From contig JAJIRX010000814.1 of assembly GCA_023853785.1 (NCBI GenBank), positions 1-41,180 of the forward strand: a DNA stretch of 41,180 nucleotides, written 5' to 3'. The position numbers and the translations under genes are program-made. Positions 1 through 10,001 of this stretch are shown one piece after another (positions within the stretch are counted from its first letter, which is position 1; each line of letters starts with the position of its first letter). The stretch is from Psilocybe azurescens. Taxonomy: Eukaryota; Basidiomycota; Agaricomycetes; Agaricales; Agrocybaceae. Below the pieces are notes generated by a model. The model was not told where the DNA came from, did no database searches, and saw nothing but the letters and a program-made list of their open reading frames with translations.

Positions 1-2262
1 CTTGTAAATTTATATTTTTACACAGCAAGAGAGCCCTTTCCTGCGCCTTCACGGAAGACATGAGGAAAATAGCTTGTAAATGTAATTTTTGCACAGCAAC
101 AGAGCTCCTTTCTGCGCCTTCCTGGAAGGCATGGGAAAAATAGCTTGTAAATGTAATTTTTGCACACAGCAACAGAGCCCTTTCCTGCAGCCTTCCTGGA
201 AGGCATGGGAAAATAACTTGTAAATTTATATTTTTACACAGCAAGAGAGCCCTTTCTTGCAGCCTTCCCAAAAATAGCATGGGAAAATAGCTTGTAAATG
301 TCATTTTGCACATCAAGAGAGGCCTTTCCAGCGCCTTCCTGGAAGGCATGAGGAAAATAGCTTGTAAATGTAATTTTTGCACAGCAAGAGAGCCTTTTTC
401 TTGCACCTTCCAGGAAGGCATGGGAAAATAGCTTGTAAATGTAATTTTGCACAACAAGACAGCCCTTTCCTGCGCCTTCCAGGAAGGCGTAAGGAAAATA
501 ACTTGTAAATTTATATTTTTGCACAGCAAGAGAGCCCTTTCCTACACCTTCCCGGGAAGGCATGGGAAAATAGCTTGTAAATGTAATTTTGCACAGCAAT
601 AGAGCCCTTTCTTGCACCTTCCCGGAAGGTATTGGGAAAATAGCTTGTAAATGTAATTTTTGCACATCAAGAGAGCCCTTTCCGGCGCCTTCACGGAAGG
701 CATGAGGAAAATAGCTTGTAAATGTAATTTTTCCACAGCAAGACAGCCTTTCCTGCGGCCTTCCCGGAAGGCGTGAGGAAAATAGCTTGTAAATGTAATT
801 TTTCCACAGCAAGAGATCCTTTCCTGCGCCTTCCAAGGCATGGGAGAATAGCTTGTAAATTTATATTTTGCACAGCAAGAGAGCCCTTTCCTCGCGCCTT
901 CCTGGAAGGCCTGGGAAAATAGCTTGTAAATGTATGTTTTGCACAGATAGACAGCCCTTTCTTGGCGCCTTCCCGGGAAGGCGTGAGGAAAATAGCTTGT
1001 AAATGTAATTTTGCACAGCAAGAGATCCTTTCCTGCGCCTTCCAGGAAGGCATGGGAGAATAGCTTGTAAATTTATATTTTTGCACAGATAGACAGCCCT
1101 TTTCTGCACCTTCCCGGAAGGCATGGGAAAATAGCTTGTAAATTTATATTTTTACACAGCAAGACATCTTTTCCTGCGCCTTCCCGGAAGGCGTGAGGAA
1201 AATAGTTTGTAAATGTAATTTTTGCACAGTAACAGATCCCTTTTCCTGCGCCTTCCAGGAAGGCATGGTGAGAATAGCTTGTAAATTTATATTTTGCTCC
1301 GCAAGAGAGCCCTTTCTGCGCCTTCCTGGAAGGCATGGGAAAATACCTTGTAAATGTATGTTTTTGCACAGATAGACAGCCCTTTCCTGCACCTTCCCGG
1401 GAAGGCATGGGAAAATAGCTTGTAAATGTAATTTTTGCACAGCAAGAGAGCCCTTTCTTGCGCCTTCCCGGGAAGGCATGGGAAAAATAGCTTGTAAATG
1501 TATGTTTTTGCACAGATAGACAGCCCTTTTCTGCACCTTCCCGGAAGGCATGGGAAAATAGCTTGTAAATGTAATTTTTGCACAGCAAGAGAGCCTTTTC
1601 TGCGCCTTCCCGGGCATGGGAAAATAGCTTGTAAATGTATGTTTTGCACAGATAGACAGCCCTTTTCTGCACCTTCCCGGAAGGCATGGGGAAAATAGCT
1701 TGTAAATTTATATTTTTACACAGCAAGACATCCTTTTCCCTCGCGCCTTCCCGGAAGGCGTGAGGAAAATAGTTTGTAAATGTAATTTTGCACAGCAAAA
1801 GATCCTTTTCCTGCGCCTTCCAGGAAGGCATGGGGAGAATAGCTTGTAAATTTATATTTTTGCTCCGCGAAGAGAAGCCCTTTCTCGCGCCTTCCTGGAA
1901 GGCATGGGGAAAATAGCTTGTAAACGTATGTTTTGCACAGATAGACAGCCTTTTCCTGCAGCCCTGGAAGGCATGAGGAAAATAGCTTGTAAATGTAATT
2001 TTTGCACAGCAAGAGATCCTTTTCCTGCAGCCTTCCAGGAAGGCATGGGGAGAATAGCTTGTAAATTTATATTTTTGCACAGCAAGAGAGCTTCCTTTCC
2101 CGCGCCTTCCTGGAAGGCATGGGGAAAATACCTTGTAAATGTATGTTTTGCACAGATAGACAGCCCTTTTCTGCACCTTCCCGGAAGGCATGGGAAAATA
2201 GCTTGTAAATGTAATTTTTGCACAGCAAGAGAGCCCTTTCTTGCGCCTTCCTGGAAGGCATA
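1..2262. repeat. ~71-bp satellite array, about 32 copies
   Basis: Head-to-tail units of 67-73 bp, each with a GTAAAT box, an A/T tract, a CACAGCAAGAGAGCC-like segment and a dyad CCTTCCNGGAAGG. In some copies (near 550, 970, 1390, 1463) the dyad is a perfect 16-bp palindrome, GCCTTCCCGGGAAGGC. Three monomer flavours differ after GTAAAT: GTAAT, TTATAT, and GTATG with GATAGACAGCC. They recur in the order GTAAT-TTATAT-GTATG at about 788-997, 1208-1424 and 1773-2206, giving a ~213-bp higher-order unit. The array runs off the left window edge. Open frames inside it are by-products of the repeat and are not genes. The copy count is by eye. Confidence 0.95.
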
Positions 2263-2400
2263 GCGATTTAACTTGGCAATGCATTCTTTGCATAGCTAGA
2301 CCGCTCTTTATGGACCTTCTCAGAAGACATGGTTCAAAGCCCTAATGTCTAGATCAGAAAAGCCTTTCACAATGCCCTCCCAGAAGGTTTGACAGCAACC
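2263..2400. repeat. Decayed edge copies of the satellite
   Basis: About two further units can be aligned by eye to the array: CATAGCTAGACCG matches CACAGATAGACAG, and CTTCTCAGAAG and CTCCCAGAAGG match the dyad. They are much more diverged than the array body. This is the usual pattern at an array edge, where unequal exchange no longer homogenises copies. Confidence 0.6.
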
Positions 2401-2602
2401 CTGTGCATTTGCAAAGACAATTTTTTATATCTGTTGCCTGCAGACAGTGTTTCTCACGACTTTCTTATGTCATTTTTCCTGCTTCCTTCATCCATGTTCA
2501 TTAAAATTCTTCCTTTCACTTTATATCATGTACTATGTTCTTCCCACACTGTTTTTGAAACCCCATGCTAGGGTTTTGGCCTTTTTCACCATAAGTTCTC
2601 TT
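2401..2602. other. Spacer between satellite and retroelement
   Basis: T-rich sequence with an open but unconvincing reading frame that leads into the reverse transcriptase. I see no clear start codon or promoter, and the 5' boundary of the element is not resolved here. Confidence 0.4.
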
Positions 2603-4317
2603 ATAACCCCAAGACGAAATGAGTTAAAATTGCTCGAAGATATACGTAATTACACAGAGTTGGAAGCTGTAGATGCGTTACGAGTAATGAAAACAAAAGC
2701 AAGACAAATGCTTCAACTCGCCAAGATGGCAGAAGAACATCCCTTGCTTAACGAACTAAATGTACCGAATTTTTTCAAATCGAAAATACCGGAGGACGGG
2801 TCAACGTTTGACTACCCACAATTTCATGGAATCCCTAAAATCCACAAACAACCTACTGGATTTAGGCCCATAATACCGTGTCACTCGGTTGTATTTAATC
2901 CGGCTGCAAAGTTCGTTTCAAAAGAGCTTAAACCGCTTGTAAAAGCGGCTCCTTCTATCATACACGGTACGAAGGATCTCTTCACGAGATTAAGCCAATT
3001 GCGTATAGATTCTTCAAAGAAGTTTTACCGTTACTGGAGATGTAGTAGCGTACTATCCGAATATACCACTTAAATCATGCATCGATATCATTTGTATTAT
3101 GTATGAGGATTGGTTATTAAGTGTTTCGAACCTGACGATGCTACAAGTCATATTAATCCTAATTCGTTAGAGAATAACAAGATTAAATTGAACATCTTTA
3201 AACGTGCCATCGAGATTGGCAATACGCAATTAATCACACAACATGGTAATAAATACTTTGAGCAACTTAGTGGGCTCGCAATGGGGGTAGCCGATTCACC
3301 GGACCTCGCCAACCTCTACGGGTACCACTTTGAAAAGAACTCGAATATTTTAAACCATCCCGACGTGGTCTTCTACGGAAGATACATCGACGATTGTCTA
3401 GGCATCGTTTACGCAGAATCAGCTAACGATGCTCTCAATTTACTTGAGAATTCAATTCGTTTTGATGGATGTGTGATTGAATGGGCTGTTTCCGACACTG
3501 GATGTCAATTTCTCGACAGCTTCCTCTTTACAAAGTCTGGAAAACTTTGTTGGAAGCCGTATGTCAAGGCCGGAAACAATCGAGAACGAGTTCCATGGAT
3601 ATCGCATCACCCAATGGACGTCAAAAGAGGCGTCTACATCGGGGAGCTATCCCGGTTAGCCGTGTTATGTAGTTCAAAGGATATCTACATAGAGGCAATT
3701 AGAGACCTTAACGCTCTCTATATCACGCGCTGGCTATCCCGAAAAACTAGTCATGTCCTGGTGTAAGAAAAACATACAAGAACGTTGGGAAAAGCGGTTC
3801 GTATCGCGAGCCGCAGAGCACGACGAAAGTGTTCTTGTACTTAAAACCAGATACGACGAAGTATGGAATTGGTTCTCAGCTGCCGAACTTGGTAAAGCTG
3901 TTACCGAGTACTGGTCAGAGTGGTATACCCGCTGAGAATGGAGATTACTCAATCTCCGCATCCAGACCCTTTATCAAACCTAGTGACGATGAGGTGCATG
4001 GACTCGATGATGTTAAGCCGGACCTGTTCGCAGTGATTCCAGTTGACGGAGAAGATATGTACGTACCAGACCTACGGAAGATAGGACTACTCGGAAGTCG
4101 TTGGATTGTGTCCCGGAAACGCAACACAAATCTCTTCGACCTTGCAAATGTATGGAAGAAAACAGTTTTTCGTAAACTGGATGAAAACATCGCTGAACAA
4201 GGTGGTGTCGTTCCTTTGATTCAAGACGTTGATGAAGATCATCACTCTGATTCAGTAAAAGCTATTGAACAGAAAATTGCCGCTGACGACAGCGACAACG
4301 AGATAATACTACATTGA
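2603..4317 (+). pseudogene. Penelope-like reverse transcriptase, endonuclease-less (Coprina-like)
   Basis: The reverse transcriptase would copy element RNA into DNA in the nucleus. Visible motifs in order: GIPKIHKQPTGFRPIIP (about 2845, the Penelope-type KxHK...RPI block); motif A GDVVAYYPNIP (about 3030-3060); motif B GLAMGVADSPDLANLYG (about 3270); motif C YGRYIDD (about 3375-3395, catalytic Asp pair); CQFLDSFLF (about 3505); then PWISHHPMDVKRG and an RGYP-type thumb segment (about 3730). The C-terminal ~190 residues show no GIY-YIG nuclease. Endonuclease-deficient Penelope-like elements (Coprina) are known from basidiomycetes and sit at telomeres. The frame is broken at about 3026, 3130, 3731 and 3930 by one-base changes, but all catalytic residues remain. 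The start is not visible, so the 5' coordinate is approximate. Either a decayed copy or an intact gene with sequence errors. Family assignment is from motif recall, not a search. Confidence 0.8.
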
Positions 4318-5168
4318 CGATCACGGTCTCCAGACCGGGAACATCCAGAATTCGGCAGAAGCTCAAAAGCGAATAATCGATGAAATAATTATTAGCGACT
4401 TTGTCGCGATACGCTACCCCAAACCCCAAACCGTATGTAATTATTAAATGCTACAGAGTGACTTACATCAACTCACAAGCACACTTTGATTCGTAATAGC
4501 CAAACCCAAACCCAACCAAACCCAAACCCAAAACCGGACATACCCAAACAGGTAACTCTAACAATTACCTTATTAGGGATGTTGTTCTGTTCACATCGAC
4601 GGTCGAATTGTCGAAACGTCTCGATCGGGTAACTCGGATCTTCCCGAAAACGAAGCACCGCTGGTTTAGTAAGCAACGCCCAACACCTAGGTTAGTAAGC
4701 CAGCGCCCGAAAACGACGCATCGCCGGATTAGTAGGATCGAACCCAGGAACCTGGCCGTGTACAAAGTAGGTCGACCCGGGCCGGACTCGTCTTCGGACT
4801 TGGCCGGGTAGTGTCAGAGCAGAATAGACTGCATTAAGCAGAAGTCTATGGTCTATTCTCGACCAGGTTGGTAAGCTATTACTCGAATATGACTAACGTT
4901 TCAGTCAGAATGCTAGATCGGAGCAACTCTAGCTCTACGATTCATAATCAAAGTGACTCGATAACTAATCACCCACGATATTATTGGAAACGAGCTTAAT
5001 CAGCTCTATTGTAATTAGTCAGTAAGACCTCTGACGTTCCCGTTTTAGTACGAGAAAGATTACAAAGGTAATACAAAACGATTAGGAATCGATAGTCGAT
5101 TCGCTAAGAATAGGCGCTTAGCTTAGTAAACACGCACTTATTTTAGGAGCATATAGTAATATTCCTTA
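4318..5168 (+). other. Non-coding 3' tract of the retroelement
   Basis: No gene is supported. It holds CCCAAA-type tracts (4411-4432, 4500-4535) and a duplicated segment around 4640-4735 (CCCGAAAACGAAGCACCGC and CCCGAAAACGACGCATCGC, each followed by TTAGTA). By position between the reverse transcriptase and the ribozyme, it is probably the element's 3' untranslated or pseudo-LTR region; that is inference. Confidence 0.5.
4500..4535 (-). repeat. CCCAAA tract; minus strand can form a G-quadruplex
   Basis: Imperfect CCCAAA repeats. The minus strand reads as GGG runs separated by TTT or TTGG spacers, with at least four G-runs. This is not the fungal telomere repeat (CCCTAA), although it resembles one. 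A shorter CCCCAAA block lies at 4411-4432 and a CCCCCAAACCCC block near 5293. Confidence 0.7.
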
Positions 5169-5246
5169 CGTACGATAGCTACTGATGAGTCTATAAAGAC
5201 GAAATGGCTACTTTGGATCCCCCTCCAAAGTCATTTAGCCTGTACG
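5169..5246 (+). ncRNA. Type I hammerhead ribozyme
   Basis: Self-cleaving RNA. All core elements are present. Stem I outer CGTAC (5169-5173) pairs with GTACG (5242-5246). An internal loop GATA/CT follows. Stem I inner GCTA (5178-5181) pairs with TAGC (5236-5239). The invariant CTGATGA is at 5182-5188. Stem II is GTCT/AGAC (5189-5192, 5197-5200) with loop ATAA and the required G-C pair next to the core. GAAA is at 5201-5204. Stem III is ATG/CAT (5204-5206, 5232-5234), then an 8-bp stem ACTTTGGA/TCCAAAGT (5210-5217, 5224-5231) with a 3-nt bulge. The cleavage dinucleotide is UU (5234-5235), so cleavage is predicted between 5235 and 5236. The stem I internal loop facing the stem II loop is the usual site of the tertiary contact. 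Hammerheads are known in Penelope-like elements, and this one lies ~850 bp past the reverse transcriptase on the same strand. Confidence 0.88.
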
Positions 5247-5345
5247 CCCCACACTCATAGTGTAACACACAGCCTTTTGCATTGATTTGCGCCCCCCTCA
5301 CCCCCAAACCCCAAGCATTAGTCAATCCCTTCATCAACCCGGATC

Positions 5346-7694
5346 TCTCAATTTCACAGCAGATTACGAAGTCTTGTCAAGTTTGCCCACATATTATGTG
5401 CATTGTTTCTGAAGCATGAGAGTGCATTCATGCCGCACCATCTGTACAATGATCTTCAGTGTATGGTTCAGACTGCTATATTCCGAGTAGCGCATACGAA
5501 AATTCTCAATCCACAATACAAGGTTTTCCTATGTCTACTTGGGGATGACGTCCTAGAAGTCTTGTTCGGACGAGTTCGGATGATTGGTGGACATTCTCCA
5601 AATGTAGATGTCGATGAGTTCAGACACCGATGTGCATCAGCACTGCGATTGGATGTGATCTTTGAGGATCATCCAACTTGGGAGCGTCACCCAGACCGTC
5701 TCAAGCTTAAGCGAAGCCGAGACACTGATCACCTCTCTCCCTCGCGAACTGGAGAGGAGATTTGCGTGCAGTGACATGTGACCTGCTTGCCTGCTGGAAG
5801 ACTGGCGTACTGCAAGCTGAAGTCATCTTGATGAAGGCTGGATTTGATAATATCAATTTCGAAGATCACTTCCATGACTGGCACAAACGAGGTGTAGATT
5901 TGATGCGGCCAGCTGGTGGAAGATATCCTGGAATATCAGCAGAGGTAGATCGGTCCCTCGGAGATTCAGAGACAGGAGAAGCAAATGAGGAGATTGAAGA
6001 GGACTACAGTTTTCGCTCCTTTGATGGGAGGGCTGCTCTTGCAGTTGAGATGGCTGAAAACTCCAATAGTCCTCCACATTCGGTTTGGATGGAACTTAAA
6101 AAAGACCAACCAGGTCATAAGAAGACAATCCTCCGCCTCTTCACTGACTCATCATTGGACGTCGACTACCACAGCAGCCATGACCGGCTTATGCGGATTC
6201 GATATTTCTCAATCGGTGGTGACAACTGGGATCGTACAAGACTTCAAAATTTATTTAGTCCATCAAGCGAAGAACTTTTCAAACTCGGAAGTCAATATGC
6301 ATCTGTTATCTGCACTGAGAAAAAGTGTCGGTTGCAGTTCTTCAGTGCACTGGGCTGAAATCAGGGTCTCAGTATCTTGACTGTGCGCCAATCACAGAAG
6401 TCTCCCTTCCAGACTCTCGATATGATGTTTCGGGACAAATCTTGTCTTTATATCCCGTTCTACAAAATACATCAGAGGGGAATTTGATATGCTGGGTTTG
6501 GGACTCTCAATTTGTAGCTCTTGACTCTGTGAAGGCAACACGTACACAACAGGCAGCCACTGATCGCCTTCGTCACCTCACATTTAATTCTAATGGGCGC
6601 TCTTGTTGTTCCTCTTACTCCCTCAGAAATTTCATCAATTTCGGTCAGCTCTTTATCGCCAAACTCTCCTAAGGGGAATAGAAGTGGAAATACATGGGTA
6701 ATCACTGAGACAGTTATGCAAGATATCAAGAAAACATTGTTGGAGAGGTTGCATGCTGACGAGGGTACTCAATCAAAGATTCCAGTCTTTGGAGGAGTTC
6801 GTCATGGTGAATTTCCCTATAAAGTCGCGAATTGATTCAGCTGGTAAGCCCTTGTTTCCTTAAGACAGTGTAGATCTGTCCTTATCCGTGTAACAGAGCC
6901 GTCACCAACTTGCATTGAACACATTATATCTTCCATTGTACCCCCGTCCACTGCCAGTGCACCACAAGCCTGTAGGATATGTCATCGGCAGGTCTCAGGT
7001 CCTGACCGTCAGAACCACATGGGAGGGCATATCCTCAAAAAATGCGGGGCATTGCTGAACTTTCAGAAAATATTGATATAGGATGCAGCGTAAGGGTTTT
7101 ATTTATCTAGCTCTACATTTCTGGGCAGTGCCCTAATATTATTATTTTATGCTAGATCTCCATGGACTATCCATGTGGTTTTTGGGCGGCCAATCAAGTG
7201 TAGGAGGTGTTTGTGAGATAGGTATCAAAAGTGGAAAGGTGCTCTCAAAGTGCTTGCACGCATATGAGTTCAAAATCAGCCCCGCTTCCATCATATCCAA
7301 GCAGAAGGCTTGCACAAATGTACCGATACAATGCCGCCTCTGCACAGAGGTGCACTGGAAGTACAACATTCAGCAGCATCTTCACACACGACATCCGTCA
7401 TGGGAAGCAAATGTATTAGATGGGCAGGAACTCCAGGAATTCTGTGAAAAAATCAAGATAACTACTGAGGAGGAAACAAAGCTTGGAATTCCTGAAAATA
7501 GGCATGGTTTACGCATTTTTAGCACTGATATGCGCCATACACACCTGTTAGACCTTCCTTCCATTCGTGATAAACATGGTGATTCTCCGCGAAAGGCCAA
7601 GACATCCTGCAGCACCTCATCCACTTCCAGTTCAACCTATTCAACTACCAACACCCTCGAGTCTTCATCCACCATCATATTTGTACAATGCTGA
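5346..7694 (+). pseudogene. Uncharacterised basidiomycete multi-copy gene, C2H2-like finger at C-terminus
   Basis: Function unknown. The N-terminal part (5346-5740) contains CLLGDDVLEVLFGRVRMIGG and GHSPNVDVDEF, then ALRLDVIFEDHPTW and a DHLSP segment. I recall this pattern from large families of uncharacterised Agaricomycete proteins often found among transposons, but cannot name it. The frame shifts at about 5740 (CTCTCTCCC), about 6321 (AAAAA) and about 6595 (GGG), with coding-quality sequence on both sides of each. A stop follows FPYKV at 6835. A possible intron runs from GTAAGC at about 6844 to a TAG acceptor near 7155. The last part has CRLCTEVHWKYNIQQHLHTR, a C-x2-C...H-x3-H finger, then an acidic/Ser-Thr-rich tail. 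Either a dead multi-copy element gene or an indel-damaged one. Confidence 0.55.
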
Positions 7695-7748
7695 TGTCTT
7701 TCTTTGAGACATTATCCTTGATTCTGACCTCTGCTTTGCTGTAGCCTG

Positions 7749-8874
7749 TTTCGGCCATAACTTTTTTGGGTGGAACTTGTAATGAAATTCCTTTGGTACA
7801 ATGCATTTACAGACCTGATACTACATATATGTGACTTCAAAATTTAAAAACCTGTTGTTTTGGCGTTCAAACGAGAGCCTTAGAGTTACCACAGTTGGGA
7901 CATGGCGCTAGCAGCGGAGTTGGTTGAAAATTGATGGCAATGGGCTATGCCGCTGGAATGCCGACTCTCGGAAATGACCGGTTGTGCTTTGTCATGGTTG
8001 AATCTGACGGCCGCAATCGGTGGATCTGACACCTCTTGGCATCTCTGCTTCCTTCCACTGCCCCTGGTTCCAGTATGTGCCTGCAAGATTGGCCATGCTT
8101 CTGAGTGTGTCAGGATGATCATCACCAAGCAGCTGCTTGCTCTTCTCCATCACCACCACCTGGAGCATCTCTGCTTTCTGCCACTGCCCCTGGTTCATGT
8201 ACGTGCTTGCAAGATTGGCCATGCTTCTGAGTGTGTCAGGATGATCATCACCAAGCAGCTGCTTGCTCTTCTGCATCGCCACCACCTGGAGCACCTCTGC
8301 TTCCTTCCACTGCCCCTGGTTGCTGTATGTGACTGCAAGATTGGCCATGCTTCTGAGTGTGTCAGGATGATCATCACCAAGCAGCTGCTTGCTCTTCTCC
8401 ATCACCACCACCTGGAGCACCTTTGCTTCCTTCCACTGCCCCTGGTTGTTGTATGTGACTGCAAGATTGGCCATGCTTCTGAGTGTGTCAGGATGATCAT
8501 CACCAAGCAGCTGCTTGCTCTTCTGCATCACCACCACCTGGAGCACCTCTGCTTCCTTCCACTGCCCCTGGTTGCTGTATGTGACTGCAAGATTGGCCAT
8601 GCTTCTGAGTGTGTCAGGATGATCATCACCAAGCAGCTGCTTGCTCTTCTGCATCACCACCACCTGGAGCACCTCTGCTTCCTTCCACTGCCCCTGGTTG
8701 CTGTATGTGACTGCAAGATTGGCCATGCTTGTGAGTGTGTCAGGATGATCATCACCAAGCAGCTGCTTGCTCTTCTGCATCACCACCACCTGGAGCACCT
8801 CTGCTTCCTTCCACTGCCCCTGGTTTCTGTATGTGACTGCAAGATTGGCCATGCTTCTGAGTGTGTCAGGATGA
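7749..8874. repeat. Tandem duplication copy 1 (NLR 3' end plus flank)
   Basis: The block starting TTTCGGCCATAACTTTTTTG is repeated 1126 bp further on, at 8875. Copy 1 contains ~235 bp of downstream flank and seven TPR-coding units read on the minus strand. It is nearly identical to copy 2: I noticed one substitution (T at ~8200 versus C at ~9326) and one inserted T in copy 2 near 9141. The junction at 8874/8875 lies inside a TPR unit (GGATGA). Confidence 0.93.
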
Positions 8875-8966
8875 TTTCGGCCATAACTTTTTTGGGTGGA
8901 ACTTGTAATGAAATTCCTTTGGTACAATGCATTTACAGACCTGATACTACATATATGTGACTTCAA
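7992..8966 (-). pseudogene. Orphan TPR block from the duplicated NLR 3' end
   Basis: Open for 324 codons, with seven 42-residue TPR units (HPDTLRSMANLAVTY-type) ending in the C-terminus MPRGVRSTDCGRQIQP. Its first ~25 residues come from what was the 3' flank of the parent gene, so it has no NB-ARC domain and no evident promoter. It is a by-product of the 1126-bp tandem duplication. It preserves the original C-terminus, whereas the copy joined to the receptor stops seven residues earlier. Expression is possible but nothing in the sequence supports it. Confidence 0.75.
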
Positions 8967-10001
8967 AATTTAAAAACCTGTTGTTTTGGCGTTCAAACGA
9001 GAGCCTTAGAGTTACCACAGTTGGGACATGGCGCTAGCAGCGGAGTTGGTTGAAAATTGATGGCAATGGGCTATGCCGCTGGAATGCCGACTCTCGGAAA
9101 TGACCGGTTGTGCTTTGTCATGGTTGAATCTGACGGCCGCTAATCGGTGGATCTGACACCTCTTGGCATCTCTGCTTCCTTCCACTGCCCCTGGTTCCAG
9201 TATGTGCCTGCAAGATTGGCCATGCTTCTGAGTGTGTCAGGATGATCATCACCAAGCAGCTGCTTGCTCTTCTCCATCACCACCACCTGGAGCATCTCTG
9301 CTTTCTGCCACTGCCCCTGGTTCATGCACGTGCTTGCAAGATTGGCCATGCTTCTGAGTGTGTCAGGATGATCATCACCAAGCAGCTGCTTGCTCTTCTG
9401 CATCGCCACCACCTGGAGCACCTCTGCTTCCTTCCACTGCCCCTGGTTGCTGTATGTGACTGCAAGATTGGCCATGCTTCTGAGTGTGTCAGGATGATCA
9501 TCACCAAGCAGCTGCTTGCTCTTCTCCATCACCACCACCTGGAGCACCTTTGCTTCCTTCCACTGCCCCTGGTTGTTGTATGTGACTGCAAGATTGGCCA
9601 TGCTTCTGAGTGTGTCAGGATGATCATCACCAAGCAGCTGCTTGCTCTTCTGCATCACCACCACCTGGAGCACCTCTGCTTCCTTCCACTGCCCCTGGTT
9701 GCTGTATGTGACTGCAAGATTGGCCATGCTTCTGAGTGTGTCAGGATGATCATCACCAAGCAGCTGCTTGCTCTTCTGCATCACCACCACCTGGAGCACC
9801 TCTGCTTCCTTCCACTGCCCCTGGTTGCTGTATGTGACTGCAAGATTGGCCATGCTTGTGAGTGTGTCAGGATGATCATCACCAAGCAGCTGCTTGCTCT
9901 TCTGCATCACCACCACCTGGAGCACCTCTGCTTCCTTCCACTGCCCCTGGTTTCTGTATGTGACTGCAAGATTGGCCATGCTTCTGAGTGTGTCAGGATG
10001 A
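8875..10001. repeat. Tandem duplication copy 2 (NLR 3' end plus flank)
   Basis: Second copy of the 1126-bp block, continuous on its right side with the rest of the TPR array of the NLR gene. It is one base longer than copy 1 because of an extra T near 9141, which replaces the last residues of the reading frame with a stop. Confidence 0.93.

Noticed and set aside
18..2293. Many long overlapping minus-strand open frames rich in KLHLQAIF and CKITFTSYF text
   Set aside because: They mirror the ~71-bp satellite, shift frame every unit and carry no domain; a repeat by-product.
4720..4765. GGATCGAACCC-like sequence suggesting a tRNA T-arm on the minus strand
   Set aside because: The T stem does not pair, and no acceptor, D or anticodon arms can be found.
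5120..5210. Alternative type III hammerhead using AGCAT upstream as stem III
   Set aside because: Needs a bulged G and a weak stem I; the type I fold at 5169-5246 pairs far better.
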